Positions 1 to 11,816 of a stretch of 64,000 nucleotides of DNA are shown one piece after another. The notes under the pieces are model-generated. The model worked only from the letters and a program-made list of their open reading frames with translations, did no database searches and was not told where the DNA came from. Within the stretch, counting starts at the first letter, position 1. Each line of letters begins with the position of its first letter. This DNA comes from Clitoria ternatea. Taxonomy: Eukaryota; Streptophyta; Magnoliopsida; Fabales; Fabaceae. The stretch spans positions 159,112,667 to 159,176,666 of the forward strand of contig CM075673.1 in assembly GCA_037962975.1 (NCBI GenBank), given 5' to 3'. The position numbers and the translations under genes were made by a program.

Positions 1-1559
1 TATGTTGACAAATCATGATGTGATAACAGAATTGGTGAAATGAGAGTGTATGAATATGATGAGATGGTGGAATATGCCTAGTTAAGAAATTGACAATGTA
101 ATATGCATGTATATATATATGTTGTTGGGATGTGAATTGTTCTTGAATTGATTGGTGAAATAGATGTTGAATTATTATTGAATTTGACCTTGAATTGATT
201 AATGAAATAAATTTGACTTGACATTGAATTGCCATTGAATTGATTCAGAAAATGGGAGTTGAATTGATATTAAGATTATTGAATTGCATGAGGGGAATGA
301 AAGGTTATGCTAAATTTATGGTAGAAATACACATAGGTATATGCATAATGATTGTGACTTCATGTGTGGAATGAATGAAGTGGAGTAAGTAACCCAACTC
401 TTAGTGGTCAGTTGTGTATGGGGTAGTGTAAATGAGTTCAGTTAGAGAATGTTGTAAGATTTTTCGTGTTTCCCACCTATTCTAATACACTCGCCTAGGT
501 GAGCCCCAACCGCCTAGGTAAAGGCCCCCGATACCGTTCTAATTGCTTAGGCGTTCAAACTGGTAATTTCCTAGACTTAATCTGCCTAGGCGAGCCTCAG
601 GCACCTAGGCAAACCTTAAAATTTACTTTATTTGCTTAGGCGAGCCACAAACAGCAGCCTAGGCAAGCATGCCAGTAGTTTCCCCATTCGCTTAGGTGAG
701 TGGCCCCTATTTGTACTTTTACCTGTTCTATTTTTCCTTTTCCCACTTGACCTCTAAACACCTCCCTAATTTATCTCTACCTTTTGATAGCATCAACGTA
801 CCTCACACACACACACACCTACTAATTGCTTACCTCAAAGTAGCATGTTATACCTTCCTACAATAATAAGCTTTGTTCATGATATTTAATATGATAGTTA
901 TTGCAGTTGAATTGAATGCGTGCACTTTCATAATTTATGCATAAGAATATAGCCATGATATATTATTAAGATGGGTATTGAATGTTATTGGACCGTGATG
1001 TTTCCTTAGTATGAACATTGAAAATACAATGCTATAAGATATAAAAACATTAATACATCATATATCATAAGCATAAAGGATGCATCTTGGGATGTAGGGG
1101 TCCCTTTGCTGGCCTAGTGGGGGAAACTGTGATAAGCCCAGACCTTATGAATATGAATTATTGCATGCTCTAGATGAGGTGTTCTAGAGCCAGCCTGCAA
1201 CACAATTTAATAATATATGACAAGTCATAATGTGTGAAAGTGTTGCAAAGGGCAATTCGGTTAGGTATCGCTAAAAAAGATTATTTGAATTATGAGACTG
1301 TAGTAATTTCCCATTAATAAATGGATTCGTCATACCATCATTGGCTAAAATAAGGAACTATTTGAATGAATCAAATGTTGTTTGGCATATGCATAACATC
1401 ACATATTCCTTGTGTTTTAAATTGGATGTCTCATTTGATGTGGATTATATGGTTGTGTAAACCTAGGCATTGTATACTTATTTTATATATTATCTCACTC
1501 TCCCTATTTTGTCTTTAGTGAATGTGCAATAGGGAAATAAGTGGTGATACCGAGCAATG
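1..1559. repeat. Non-coding LTR-retrotransposon-like sequence
   Basis: No convincing coding region is present. Positions about 480-700 hold a cluster of short palindromic C/GCCTAGGCG-type words. Similar words (CGCTTAGGCGA) occur in the solo-LTR-like element at 18.5-21.4 kb. The stretch from about 1100 to 1530 resembles 37.2-37.8 kb in layout (GTGTTGCAAA-type words, then a pyrimidine tract ending in TTTAGTGAA or TTTACAGTGAA). I infer a truncated long LTR of a Gypsy-like family; the left boundary is outside the window. Confidence 0.45.
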
Positions 1560-1564
1560 TCAGT

Positions 1565-1970
1565 TGTGACACCCCGGGCACTGTTGAGGGCGGGGAGTGA
1601 CCGCTGGTGCATAAGCACGGACATGGAGCGGCTCCTGGAAGGCTTCCAGTGGGAGGGACACATGAATGAATCGAATACATACTAGAATGAGAGGGATCCA
1701 AAGACTGTATAGGTATGAGACTATACAGTTGAGGATAACTTAAAGGAATGAATTTGTACTACCTATACCAACAAATGCATTAGGCTTTTCGGTGGCCTAT
1801 CACTTAAGGACTCCAAGGTTAAGCGTGCTTAACTTGGAGTAATTCTGGGATGGGTGATCTCTTGGGAAGTTCTTGGGAAGTGTGTGATTGGGGACAAAAC
1901 ACACTGGAAAGGTTTTGTGTTGATTTGTAGGGAGAGTCGTTCATTCCTGAAAAGTGGTCAGGGCGTTACA
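1565..1970 (+). repeat. 5' LTR of the Cassandra element
   Basis: This 406 bp terminal repeat begins TGTGACACC and ends GGGCGTTACA. It carries the 5S-like segment at about 1761-1880 and is followed immediately by the tRNA-Met primer binding site. The 3' LTR aligns to it end to end apart from two gaps of about 57-58 bp. Confidence 0.88.
1761..1880 (+). promoter_or_regulatory. 5S rRNA-like Pol III promoter segment within LTR
   Basis: The segment contains near-exact matches to the internal control region of plant 5S rRNA: a box-A-like GTTAAGCGTGCTT (1819-1831), and a box-C-like stretch GGATGGGTGATCTC (1848-1861) followed by TTGGGAAGTTC. The preceding ATACCA..ATGCA and ACTCC words also follow 5S order. 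In Cassandra such segments can recruit Pol III. Activity here is inferred and not shown. Confidence 0.82.
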
Positions 1971-2040
1971 GTGGTATCAGAGCACGACCTCTCCTAGTAC
2001 GGTATGGTTCGAGGACAAACTAGGCTGAAGCTGGTGGGCA

Positions 2041-2331
2041 TGTGACATCCCGGGTAATGTTGAGGGCGGGGAGTGATCGCTGGTGTATAGTCACGAACAA
2101 GGACGACTCCTGGCAGACTTTCAGTGGGATATATGTATGAGACTATATAGTTGAGGATAACTTAAAGAAATGAATTCGTACTAGCTATACCAACAAATGC
2201 ATTATCCTTTTCAGTGACCTATCACTTAAGAACTCCAAGGTTAAGTGTGTGATTGAGGACAAAGCACACTGGAAAGGTCTTGTGTTTGTGGGGAGAGTCG
2301 TTCATTCCTGAAAAGTGATCGGGACGTTACA
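2041..2331 (+). repeat. 3' LTR of the Cassandra element, internally deleted
   Basis: This 291 bp copy begins TGTGACATCC and ends GACGTTACA. Compared with the 406 bp 5' LTR it lacks about 58 bp after AGTGGGA and 57 bp corresponding to 1824-1880, the heart of the 5S-like promoter. The second breakpoint shares the trinucleotide AAG on both sides. Confidence 0.85.
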
Positions 2332-2570
2332 TCAGTTAACAAGGTGAAAGGACGTAGCGATTGTGAAGATATTTTATGATTGTATATTTGTAGATAGGAT
2401 ATCTTTTAGCATATATATATATATATATATATGGAAAGGTCTTGTGTTTGTGGGGAGAGTCGTTCATTCCTGAAAAGTGATCGGGACGTTACATCAGTTA
2501 ACAAGGTGAAAGGACGTAGCGATTGTGAAGATATTTTATGATTGTATATTTGTAGATAGGATATCTTTTA

Positions 2571-2612
<42 letters not shown>
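2271..2612. repeat. Tandem duplication of the Cassandra 3' end plus flank
   Basis: Unit 1 (2271-2432) and unit 2 (2433-2612) are direct copies. Each holds the last about 60 bp of the 3' LTR, the target duplication and about 80 bp of flank, ending in an (AT)n run (11 repeats, then about 20). The junction lies inside the AT microsatellite, suggesting slippage or unequal recombination after insertion. Confidence 0.9.
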
Positions 2613-2615
<3 letters not shown>

Positions 2616-2639
2616 TCATATATGTTATCCTAATTAAAA

Positions 2640-3547
2640 AAAATAAATTTAAAATTGTTTCCCCTGAGGCTAGGAGGGTCCCATAAATCCTTCTGATTCC
2701 CTTTATTTTAGCTAGAATGGGAATCCTATTAGTTTAGTCTAATGGGTCTGAGTCCTCTTTATTTTGACCTAAGTATAAATGTACCTTTAGCACATTATAG
2801 AGATTAATAAATTTAATTCTTAGGGGAATTCTTTAGGGTTTTGTACCTTTTACTTTGTGTGTGAACAAAAATAAACCATTACAATTTGAGTAACCATATT
2901 AAATGTTGATTGTAAATTATTTCATTAATTTATATGTTTTATGAATTATTTTATTTATTTATATGTTTTTATTAGAATTCAATTAATTATATTGAAAGTT
3001 GATTGCTTCAGACTTCACCCATTTTATTTTACTTTTTAAATATAATAATTTTATAGAAAATAGTTATAATCTTTTAAAAATATGTGAGATTTCAATAATT
3101 ATATTTGCACCACCATGTTAGAATTTAATTTTGGTATAATTTTTGTCACATGCAATACTCATTTTATTTTACTTTTAAATATAATAATTTCATAAAAAAT
3201 ATTAAAGATAATATGAAAATCGTTAATTATATTTGATTGGTTTGATTATAATAGTTAGCTATAAAAGACAGAACTATTTGCAGGAGAAAACTTACAAATC
3301 ATATTTACACCACTATCTTTATTTGTGATTTTCTTATTCCTTTCTTTAATATTATTTAATGAATTTATCTCTTTCTGTTTCATTGAGGTTAGACTCATAA
3401 TTCTTTAATTTGGTCATCTATTTCTACATTTTATTTTTTTACTTTTTCCTAATTTAAGTTATAAATTAAATATTACTTTTTTTTAGTTTATAAAATAACT
3501 TGCTAGATAAACAAAAACTGATGAGACCACATGAAAACATAATAAAT
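2640..3547. other. AT-rich intergenic sequence
   Basis: No open frame, transposon terminus or RNA gene could be supported. The sequence is A/T-rich with poly-T and poly-A stretches. Confidence 0.6.
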
Positions 3548-3620
3548 CGCCGTCTGTGGGAATCGAACCCACGACCACATGGTTAAAAGCCATGCGCTCT
3601 ACCGGCTGAGCTAAGACGGC
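3548..3620 (-). tRNA. tRNA-Lys (UUU)
   Basis: The minus-strand 73-mer folds as a standard tRNA. The acceptor stem GCCGTCT pairs with AGACGGC, the D arm carries the box A motif TAGCTCAGCCGG, and the T arm carries the box B motif GGTTCGATTCC. The anticodon loop CTTTTAA contains anticodon TTT. No intron and no encoded CCA are present, as expected for a nuclear eukaryotic tRNA gene. It lies 166 bp from, and divergent to, the PRDA1-like gene. Confidence 0.96.
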
Positions 3621-3786
3621 CATGTTTTTGTCATTTAAGTTTTATATACTAATTTCTAGTAAAATCGTTAAGTCCTTCTCGTTATCCACAGCCTAATCCT
3701 CAGTTTTGTATAGCTAAAACCCCAAGAAATAAAACCCTTGATGAAGTGAGAAAAGAGAAAAGAGAAAAGAGAAAAGAAGACAAGAA

Positions 3787-6700
3787 ATGCTTGGGGCCTC
3801 AGTCGCCTGCTCAAACACTTGCACCAATCTCTTTGGTTCGTTTTGTCCAACATTAACTTGTTACCGCCAAGGTGGGTTGCAGTTGAAGCAATTGAAGAGA
3901 AAGAATAGCGTTTTGGCATCAACGAAGAATAGCAGTAGTAGTTATGAAGTGGGTGGTGGATACCCTGAATTGGAGTGGAATCAGAGAACCCAAAATCAAA
4001 ACGCGGATTCGGATACTAGTTCTCAACGTGAATCACTACTCAAAGGAGGGGAACAAGTTATCTCCGTTCTCCAAGAAATGATTACCCTAGTAAGAACTTA
4101 TTGTTATTATTAATTGAGTTTAATTGTTAGTAACACTTCTTTTATATTCACTAAAATGTGATCATGGGGGGTTGATTTCTTACTTATGAAAGCAAATCAT
4201 TTGGTAAGTACCCTACCCTTTAGTGTGTACTACATGTTGACTTATGTGAAAAAAGTAAACTATTTTATCACTGATCGTTAGAATTAGATATTAATCTCTG
4301 AACATACGATATAGAGAATAACGGAGAAACCTTAAAAAAGAGGCTAGTTAGGGTGAAGTGTCATGTGTGATGTCCTAAAATTTTTTAACTATTAAACGTA
4401 AATTTTAATATATTTTCATTGATTTTAATATAGACATAAATTTATACGGATGGGTATAGAATTTAAATTTATTTTAATTTTATAAGATTCTTCTTTTAAC
4501 ATCTATTGTCTTTTTAGTATATCTTTGTTTTGGTCTTAAGATGAGTGATGTTTTTTTTAATAGGTCAAAGTTAGAGGTTAAGTGTTTCTTTTGTTAGTAA
4601 TGCACTGAGCACTTATTTTCAGAAATTATTATTTTAGTTCATAATTTTTGGGTCTCTAAAATTGATAGTTGTTAATCAATTTAGTCCTTAAAATTGGTCG
4701 TTATTGATCAATTATATCCTAAGTTGAAGTCAACATGTGATGAACTGATGTTCCACGGTTCTAATTAATTGATGACATCATGACAAGCAATTTCAGGAAC
4801 TAAAGTGATCCTTTTGGAAAGTTAGGATTAAAGTGTTCGACACACCAATTTTGGAAAACAATGTGATCTCATTGTCTTTCTGCAGATTTTATATGATATA
4901 ATGCATTTCTATGCATGTTAATATAGCAAGCTTGCTCAAGACAATTAACATGTAACAAAAGTTGAGTTTTCATTTTAAAGACTAATTTAGAGTTTTACTT
5001 TGACAAAAATATCTTCTATGGTTTGTTTCTCATTGACATAGTATCAATAAACTATCTAGATTTGGAGTTACTGTTAACATATTTCTCCTCTTTTGTTCAA
5101 TTCTGTTTTTGCTCGAGTTTCCTTAGTGAGGAAGGATAACTGATTATATATGTCTCAGTTTTTAACACATTCAGGAGCAGTGTGCAATTTTTCTTCATTT
5201 TGAAAATATTTGTTGTTCTTGGTCCTTTGCATGACACATAAAAAAATGAGTCCTAATGTGTAATGTCGTCATGAGCCCGTAATATGTCTATAAATTTGTA
5301 TCCAGTTGGAAGACATGAATATGGATGAAGAATCTGAAAAAGTGGCAGTGGAGTTGGCTGCACAAGGAGTTATTGGAAAGAGAGTTGATGAAATGGAATC
5401 TGATTTCATGGTAGCTCTTGATTACATGATCCATCTTGCTGAGAAGGACCAGGATGATAAGGTATGATATCCAAACATATTATTTCTGTAGTTGAATTTG
5501 GAATCCTAAATGTTCTGTTCCATCGAGAAAGTCTTGCAATTATATTTTATGACAAATCTACTTTTGGATCCTTTGTTGGGAACAAATTAATGTTTTTATA
5601 TTTAATTTTTTTGGTCTTGCTTTTGTTTTTTTCAAATGTGAAGCTTGTAGACTGCAACTGCATTTTCCTGGAAGTTTGAACTCAAATATAAGCACGCAAT
5701 TATTGCTCCTTCTGATTAGAACAGGAATGCAGGATACTCTTTGTTCTGCAACCTGCTATTCCATAATTTTATATGCTTGTGAGCAAAGAAACTGTGAGTA
5801 GTTGTGATTAAGAATTGATTGCTTATGTATTTCAAATTTTCATGTTCAGCGCAAGTCACTGTTGGAGGTTATTAAAGAGACTGTATTATCACATCTAACA
5901 AAAAAATGTCCACCCCATGTAAGGAACTTCTTTGTGCTACTTCTTGATCATTTTTCTAAGTGAAGGACAGTTCCAAATTTATGCTTCACATCAATGTGCC
6001 ATTTTCCCCTTACATCTTTTAGGTTCAAGTAATTGGTCTTCTATGTAGAACTCCACAAAAGGAAAGCAGACACGAATTATTACGCCGAGTTGCAGCTGGC
6101 GGTGGTGCATTTAAAGGCGAGAATGACTTGAAGATTCATATCCCAGGGGCAAATCTTAACGACATTGCTAACCAAGCTGATGATTTGTTGGAGGTATTTA
6201 TGAAACATCAAGCATTATATAAATTACCAGGTCTTTCCTTGCAGTCTTTTAAACTTTAAAACTTCTGGTGCTCTGTTAGTCGTGGGCTTAAAAGGCCCCC
6301 AATTAGGAAGATGTATGAGAGAAGAAATAAAAGAGGGGCTGAAGAATTAATTGGGCCTGCAGAGGGTAATTAGGTTAAGCCCAAATTGGTAGTGACTGAT
6401 TGTGTGTTAGGATAAATATTAGGTTTAGGGAACATATTAGGTATTGATATATTAGGCAATTTTGGAGGGGGAGAGACCAGGCTCTTGAAATCCTGGTATC
6501 TTGTACCTTCTTTCTCAGTTAATCAGTTTTCAATAATATTCATACAGTTAATTCTTAAATCTATTAATTGAGCCCGTCATCTTACATACTCGGTGACTAT
6601 TTATTTTCTTTAAATTGAATGAGGGAAAAGGGCACTTAAATCCCTTGATTTTGGCCTAAATTACATTCTCCTCTTTTACCACATGTGAAGATGGTTCACA

Positions 6701-9566
6701 AATTGCCCTTCACCACCTTAGTGTTGTGTATTTTCACATCGCACCTGCTTATATGAATAAAATTACTGATTTCCAAGTTATGTTCCTGAAATTGTATCTT
6801 TGTGTTATGTACCTAACACCTTTATTTTAGGGAAAAGAATGCAGATTCCTTTACAGTAATAAAGTAGTTGACTTTTTTGAGTTTTATAAGATTCTGAACT
6901 TTCAGGGTCTGTAATCACATGTATTGGGGAATGAATCTTCTGTAGTGAATTGGTCACTACATGAGATCTAGACCATTAAATGTAAATGACAAACATATAT
7001 TTTTTGTTTAAGTAAACTACCAATTTGGTATTCGAATAGTCAGACTTTCACTAAACCATATGCCATGAAAATTTACGATTGAGGGAATCCTGATCCAATC
7101 CATATATACTGATATTTATAATTTTATATGCTTTTTTGTTTTCTGTCCATCTTTTTTTAAAAAACTATTTCCATCAGTTCCAAGTTCCAAGAGAAGGTTC
7201 TTAAATTCTTATTGATACTATTTGGTTTTTTATTGGGTGCTGCGCTACAACTTTGCAGTCACTGGAAACTCGTCCTGCTGTCCCAGATCGAAGACTGCTT
7301 GCAAGGCTTGTTTTGATTAGAGAAGAAGCTCGTGATATGATGGGAGGGGGAATTTTGGATGAAAGAAATCACCGTGGATTCCATACTCTTCCTCAGCCTG
7401 AGGTATGATGATGTGTTGTTTCCATATTTTGGTCTTCAACTTGGCTCTCACTTCTAGTGAAATATTACCTAATACCATTTCACCTGATTTTATTGTTTTT
7501 TGCTAAAAGGGCTTGGAAGTCTCCACTAGATACCAAGGGTCTAAAAGTTAATACTTAACATAACTGTTCAAACTGTTGGTGATGCAGGTGAACTTCTTGA
7601 CCAAATTGGTGGCTTTAAAACCTGGGAAAGTTGTGCTTGACATGATAAGAAATGTAATGCAAGGAAAAGATGAAGGTGCAGACAACGATGAAGATGACAC
7701 TGCTGACAGTGATTCAGTTGAATTTCTTGGAAGGGTGGGTTGAATTGGATGGTTTGTGTTTTAGGGTTGAATTTGATCTTTATATTATTTTCAGTTTTGG
7801 TTCTAGTCTGTTGAAAAATTTTGTTAGTTTTTACTCTCTACTTTTTTGAATCTGAGCAAGATTGATCCGCAATCTTAACTTGTGCTGAGTTAGATATCAG
7901 TTTTTACTGAGTTGGATCATCAAAAACTTAGTCAAAGCCAAATACTTGGTTATCAATTGCCTGACTGTGCCACATATGACCTTACCGAATTGAATCTTTG
8001 TTATCCAACTCGGCACTTAATAAAGAAAAGTTAACAGCAAAGACCAATTTCGTTTACATCAAAAGAGTAGGGACTGAAAACTAACAATATTTTTCAGGGA
8101 CTACAATCAAATTCCGAAAAAGTTAAAGGGATCAAATTCTCAGTTAAGCTTAACTAGGGAATGTGTTACACATGCATGCAACTAGTGTATTTTACTTGTC
8201 TGTCATGATATGCAGACAATTGTGACGGGACAGAAGACACTTCCAGTACGCCCTGGCATGTTTCTTGAGACTGTCTCCAGGGTAAAGCTGCATTATGTTT
8301 TTTGTATTGGATGATTTACATGATGCCAAAAGTTCCTTTGAGCTGTAAAATATTTGGTCCAGTTGAAAATTTCATCTTCTTGAGCAAGCTGAACTTTGTT
8401 ACCATGATAATTTGTTCCCCAAACTCAGTTCTTGTTAAACAATCTGTGATTATTTATTTGATTGATCTTCTTGCTTCCGGTATACATTTCAAACTAATAT
8501 TTTTCATTTCTTGTCATACCAGGTCTTGTCCGGTTTATATACTGGAACTGACTCTGGCATCACTGCACAACATCTGGAATGGGTATTCTTTTTCTCTATC
8601 ATCAAACTTTTAAATACTTCTATTTGCATTCCAAGATCAATGTCATGTAGCTTCTGTACAATATCCCCATTTGGAAAAATTATTGTCTTCCTTTTTTTTA
8701 ATAAATCTCTTCTCTAGTTTTATGCTTGCACTTCTTCAGAATTTTCACTTCATCTATGCATTTTTCTTTTGGAAGCTGTCCTTTAATTAAACTTTGGTTA
8801 ACTTAGGGTTATTGTCAGTTGTTTCTAACAATTGTTCATTGGACTTGACTATTTGAAAAGCAGCTAGTTTTCCTTATAACTGTTAGTTGCGATTACAATT
8901 TAAGATTTTGGTGACCACCTTGACCTATTTTTTTTAATACAGAGAAACTAGTTTGGCTTTATCAACCTCTAATTTTTTGTTGGCTCTTCAAGTCATAGAT
9001 AGTTTCAACATTTTTACTTTTTTAAAGCTCTGTTACCTGAAGGAAAATGCAGGTTTGACTAATACAAATGTGAAATTAAGGGCTTGTTTGGTTTGAGATT
9101 TTTATTTTCATTTTCTATTTTCAAAAGTAATTACAGAAGTGCTACCTCAATTTCATTTTGTTTTATTTTCAAATATTTATATTGAAAATGATGAAAGCAA
9201 AATAGAAAAAGTTTTGACCATTTCTAATACAAATATTTGAAAACAAGATGTAAAATCAAAACAAAGCAATCTTTCATAATAAGAAATGAAAACAGAAAAT
9301 ATTTTCTCAAAACATAAACTCATTTATCAATGCTGGTTTAACTGTGCGGTGCCTAAAGGATTCTTAAAATATCACTTCTATTGAGAAATTATATTGCTTG
9401 ATGCAAAGATGGTTGCATGATGTTAATGTATGCTAAGTTTTGCTAATTCAATTTTCTTATAAAGTAATTAGCCATAATGCTATATAATCAGCTCCATGAT
9501 TGTTTCTCTTGCTTTCAGGTTCATAAAAAAACACTTCAAGTGCTTCAGGAAATAGCATTTGGCTAG
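3787..9566 (+). CDS. PRDA1: Probable chloroplast PRDA1-like protein (PEP-related), nine exons
   Basis: The exons are 3787-4089, 5306-5461, 5850-5918, 6023-6193, 7259-7402, 7588-7734, 8216-8281, 8523-8582 and 9519-9566. All junctions are GT-AG and all are phase 0, giving 387 residues. The N-terminal about 50 residues are rich in Ser, Thr, Asn and basic residues with few acidic ones, typical of a chloroplast transit peptide. The conserved core includes GVIGKRVDEMES, VQVIGLLCRTP, HIPGANLNDIANQADDLLE, MMGGGILDERN and an acidic stretch near residue 320. From memory this matches the plant PEP-RELATED DEVELOPMENT ARRESTED 1 family (about 400 residues), a nucleoid protein that supports the plastid-encoded RNA polymerase. 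The gene model is strong; the family name is recalled and less certain. No catalytic domain is recognised. Intron 4 carries a possible LTR insertion and intron 8 a possible MITE. Confidence 0.78.
6274..6546 (+). repeat. Possible solo-LTR-like insertion in PRDA1-like intron 4
   Basis: The sequence begins TGTTAGTCG, contains GGGCTTAA/GGCCC words, and ends with a TTGTACCTTC..TTCAATAATATTCATACA tail like many Copia LTR 3' ends. I see no matching target duplication, so the boundaries are tentative. Confidence 0.35.
9080..9312. mobile_element. Possible MITE in PRDA1-like intron 8
   Basis: The AT-rich segment starts GGTTTGAGA and ends TCTCAAAAC, giving an imperfect inverted-repeat structure with many ATTTTC/GAAAAT words on opposite sides. 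It has no coding capacity. The target duplication is not clear, so the family is unassigned. Confidence 0.4.
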
Positions 9567-10564
9567 CCCTCTCCGTCTCTCTACTCTGCCCCCTGTATCA
9601 TTTATGTATTTTTTTTTTACTTGTGAAGGACGAATGGACGATTGCCCATTTTGTATTCACTCCTTTAGCCAAAAGACTTGATAGCCTGTTTAATATAACT
9701 GTAGGGATAACGTTATAGATAATGTAAAACTTTAGAACATTTGCAAACAAAGTAAGAAAAGAATGTATAGATATACAATGGACAATGGTAGGTATAAGAA
9801 TTTCTTGAATTTGCTTTGGGATCTCAGGTATGAGGATGAAGCACTCAAACCGTCATTTGGTATTTGTCATGATTCAATGTTTATCATGATGAATATAATA
9901 AAGTAAGAAAGAAACATACAAGAGAATCTTGGATTACGTGTTTCATATTTAATACCAACCATGGATTGGCCTGCATGGTTTCCGTTAATCAAGGTGATCA
10001 AATTTTCTGGAGATTGATTGTGTTGGTTTGGTAAAAATATGTGTAGAATTAGTTTGATAAAATTAACTATCGAGTAATTTTACTTGTAAATTTGTTATTA
10101 ACTATTACATCAATGCTATTCCAACATGCCAGCCAGTTTGTGTTTGTTGACGCCAGTGAAGTATTCATGGTTTGGGATCATTATCGCTAGAAACAAACTT
10201 TACAAAATTGGTGTAAAATAACAAGCTTTTGGAAAATTGGATCACACAAGTCTGTTATGTAATAGCTGAAAATTGATTGTTACAAGCATAAGCATTGTTA
10301 ATATAATCAGATTAAACTAATCTGACTTGGATAGATTGAATTATATATCAGTTAGGTGACCGTGATTTGTTTAATTTCATATGTTAACTGGGTCAATGAC
10401 TAATCCGATTTTAAAAATATTGATTACAAAGATGTAAAGGGTAAACGACCAACCATGTTTATATATGAATTTTCAAGATAAACTGTCAACCGAGTTTGGC
10501 CAAAGCAGTGACCTCTAAATTCGATCTGAACAGAAAGTGAAAAGTGTCAATGGAGTTTGAAGCA
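9567..10564. other. PRDA1-like 3' flank and intergenic sequence
   Basis: AT-rich sequence following the stop codon, presumably the 3' UTR and terminator region. AATATAATAAAG (about 9893-9904) could serve as a polyadenylation signal. Nothing else is recognised. Confidence 0.45.
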
Positions 10565-11150
10565 AATCCAATGGAGTTTAAGACTCTCAAAGTACCAAAC
10601 ATAACCCTCCACATTATCCCTATTTCTTTTTTCTTTTTACTAATTTGAAACTTTCCAAAAATTACAATTTTTTTCTTTTTTGTATTTCATATTCTAAAAT
10701 TCAAAAATCAAATTAATTTATTTGACTTTTGGATTCTAGAATTCAGGTCACTTCAGGTTCTAAAATCCAATGGGGTTTAAGACTCTCAAAGTACCAAACA
10801 TTATCCCTATTTCTTTTTTCTTTTTACTAATTTGAAACTTTCCAAAAATTACAATTTTTTTTTCTTTTTTTATCTCATTCTAAAATTCAAAAATCAAATT
10901 AATTTATTTGACCTTTGGATTCTAGAATTCAGGTCACTTCAGGTTCTAAAATCCAATGGAATTTAAGACTCTCAAAGTACCAAACATAACCCTCCACATT
11001 ATCCCTATTTCTTTTTTCTTTTTACTAATTTGAAACTTTCCAAAAATTACAATTTTTTTCTTTTTTGTATTTCATATTCTAAAATTCAAAAATCAAATTA
11101 ATTTATTTGACCTTTGGATTCTAGAATTCAGGTCACTTTAGGTTCTAAAA
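10565..11150. repeat. Three tandem units of about 190-200 bp
   Basis: The words AATCCAATGG..AAGACTCTCAAAGTACC and TTGAAACTTTCCAAAAATTAC recur in order three times, with unit starts near 10565, 10764 and 10950. Units differ by small indels, including variable T-runs. The middle unit lacks the ATAACCCTCCAC words. The last unit ends in diverged sequence at about 11150. The array lies between convergent genes and has no coding potential. Confidence 0.88.
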
Positions 11151-11159
11151 TCCAAAAGT

Positions 11160-11816
11160 CAAAAGAAAAACTAATTTCACTTTTGGATATTAAAATTTGA
11201 AGAGAATAGCACAATAGTTCTTGCCTTTTTGTTGAATTGGCATTACTTGTTTCCTTGTGTCAAAATCCTAGGCAGGAGGGAATTAATTTACCTTTTCATC
11301 ATAGTTGGATGACACATTCACATTGACACCACGCTTGTGAAAAATATTAGGAAAAATAATGATCTATACATAAAAATAATTAATTTGTAAAGATTAGTCT
11401 AAAGCATGAAATGTAAACAACCCACCAACAACGAGGTTGTGACGTTAGTTCCATTAATTAAGCCAACAAAATATCTACAAATTATACAATATCTCATCAG
11501 CTTCATGTTACTTCCGATTTTCTTTACCCTTCTCAATGAAATCTTTGGGGACAGAGAAGGGCAAGGCAAAGTTCAGTGCATTAGTACATCATCATATTTA
11601 TGTTCTGAACACTGCTAGCTTACCAAAGGAACTTTAAACCAGAAACATCTATATCTCTAGCTGTAAACACTTCTTTAACAATGTGTCAAAATTAACAAAA
11701 TCTAGCCATATTGGCAGAATAAATATTGCTTTAGCATTGAGCATATAGGAAGGAAAACTAGTACCATCCTATCTCTTTCCACAGTGGCAAGCAGATTTAA
11801 TTTATTCAATCCTCTC
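11160..11816. other. Intergenic sequence between convergent genes
   Basis: No coding feature is supported. Its right end presumably includes the 3' UTR of the minus-strand gene that stops at 11817. Confidence 0.5.

Larger units (their letters stand above)
1560..2336 (+). mobile_element. Cassandra-type TRIM retrotransposon with TSD
   Basis: The element runs from 1565 to 2331 and is flanked by a perfect 5 bp target duplication TCAGT (1560-1564 and 2332-2336). It has a 5' LTR (1565-1970) beginning TGTGACA and ending GTTACA, a primer binding site TGGTATCAGAGC (1972-1983) matching initiator tRNA-Met, an internal domain of only 70 bp (1971-2040) ending in a purine-rich GGTGGG stretch, and a shorter 3' LTR (2041-2331). 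There is no coding sequence. A 5S rRNA-like segment in the 5' LTR is diagnostic of Cassandra, a known plant TRIM family. Being non-autonomous, it must have been mobilised by proteins from another element. Confidence 0.9.

Noticed and set aside
1761..1880. A genuine 5S rRNA gene
   Set aside because: Only parts match 5S rRNA, with extra bases in the middle, and the segment lies inside an LTR with defined ends; it is a retroelement-borne 5S-like sequence.
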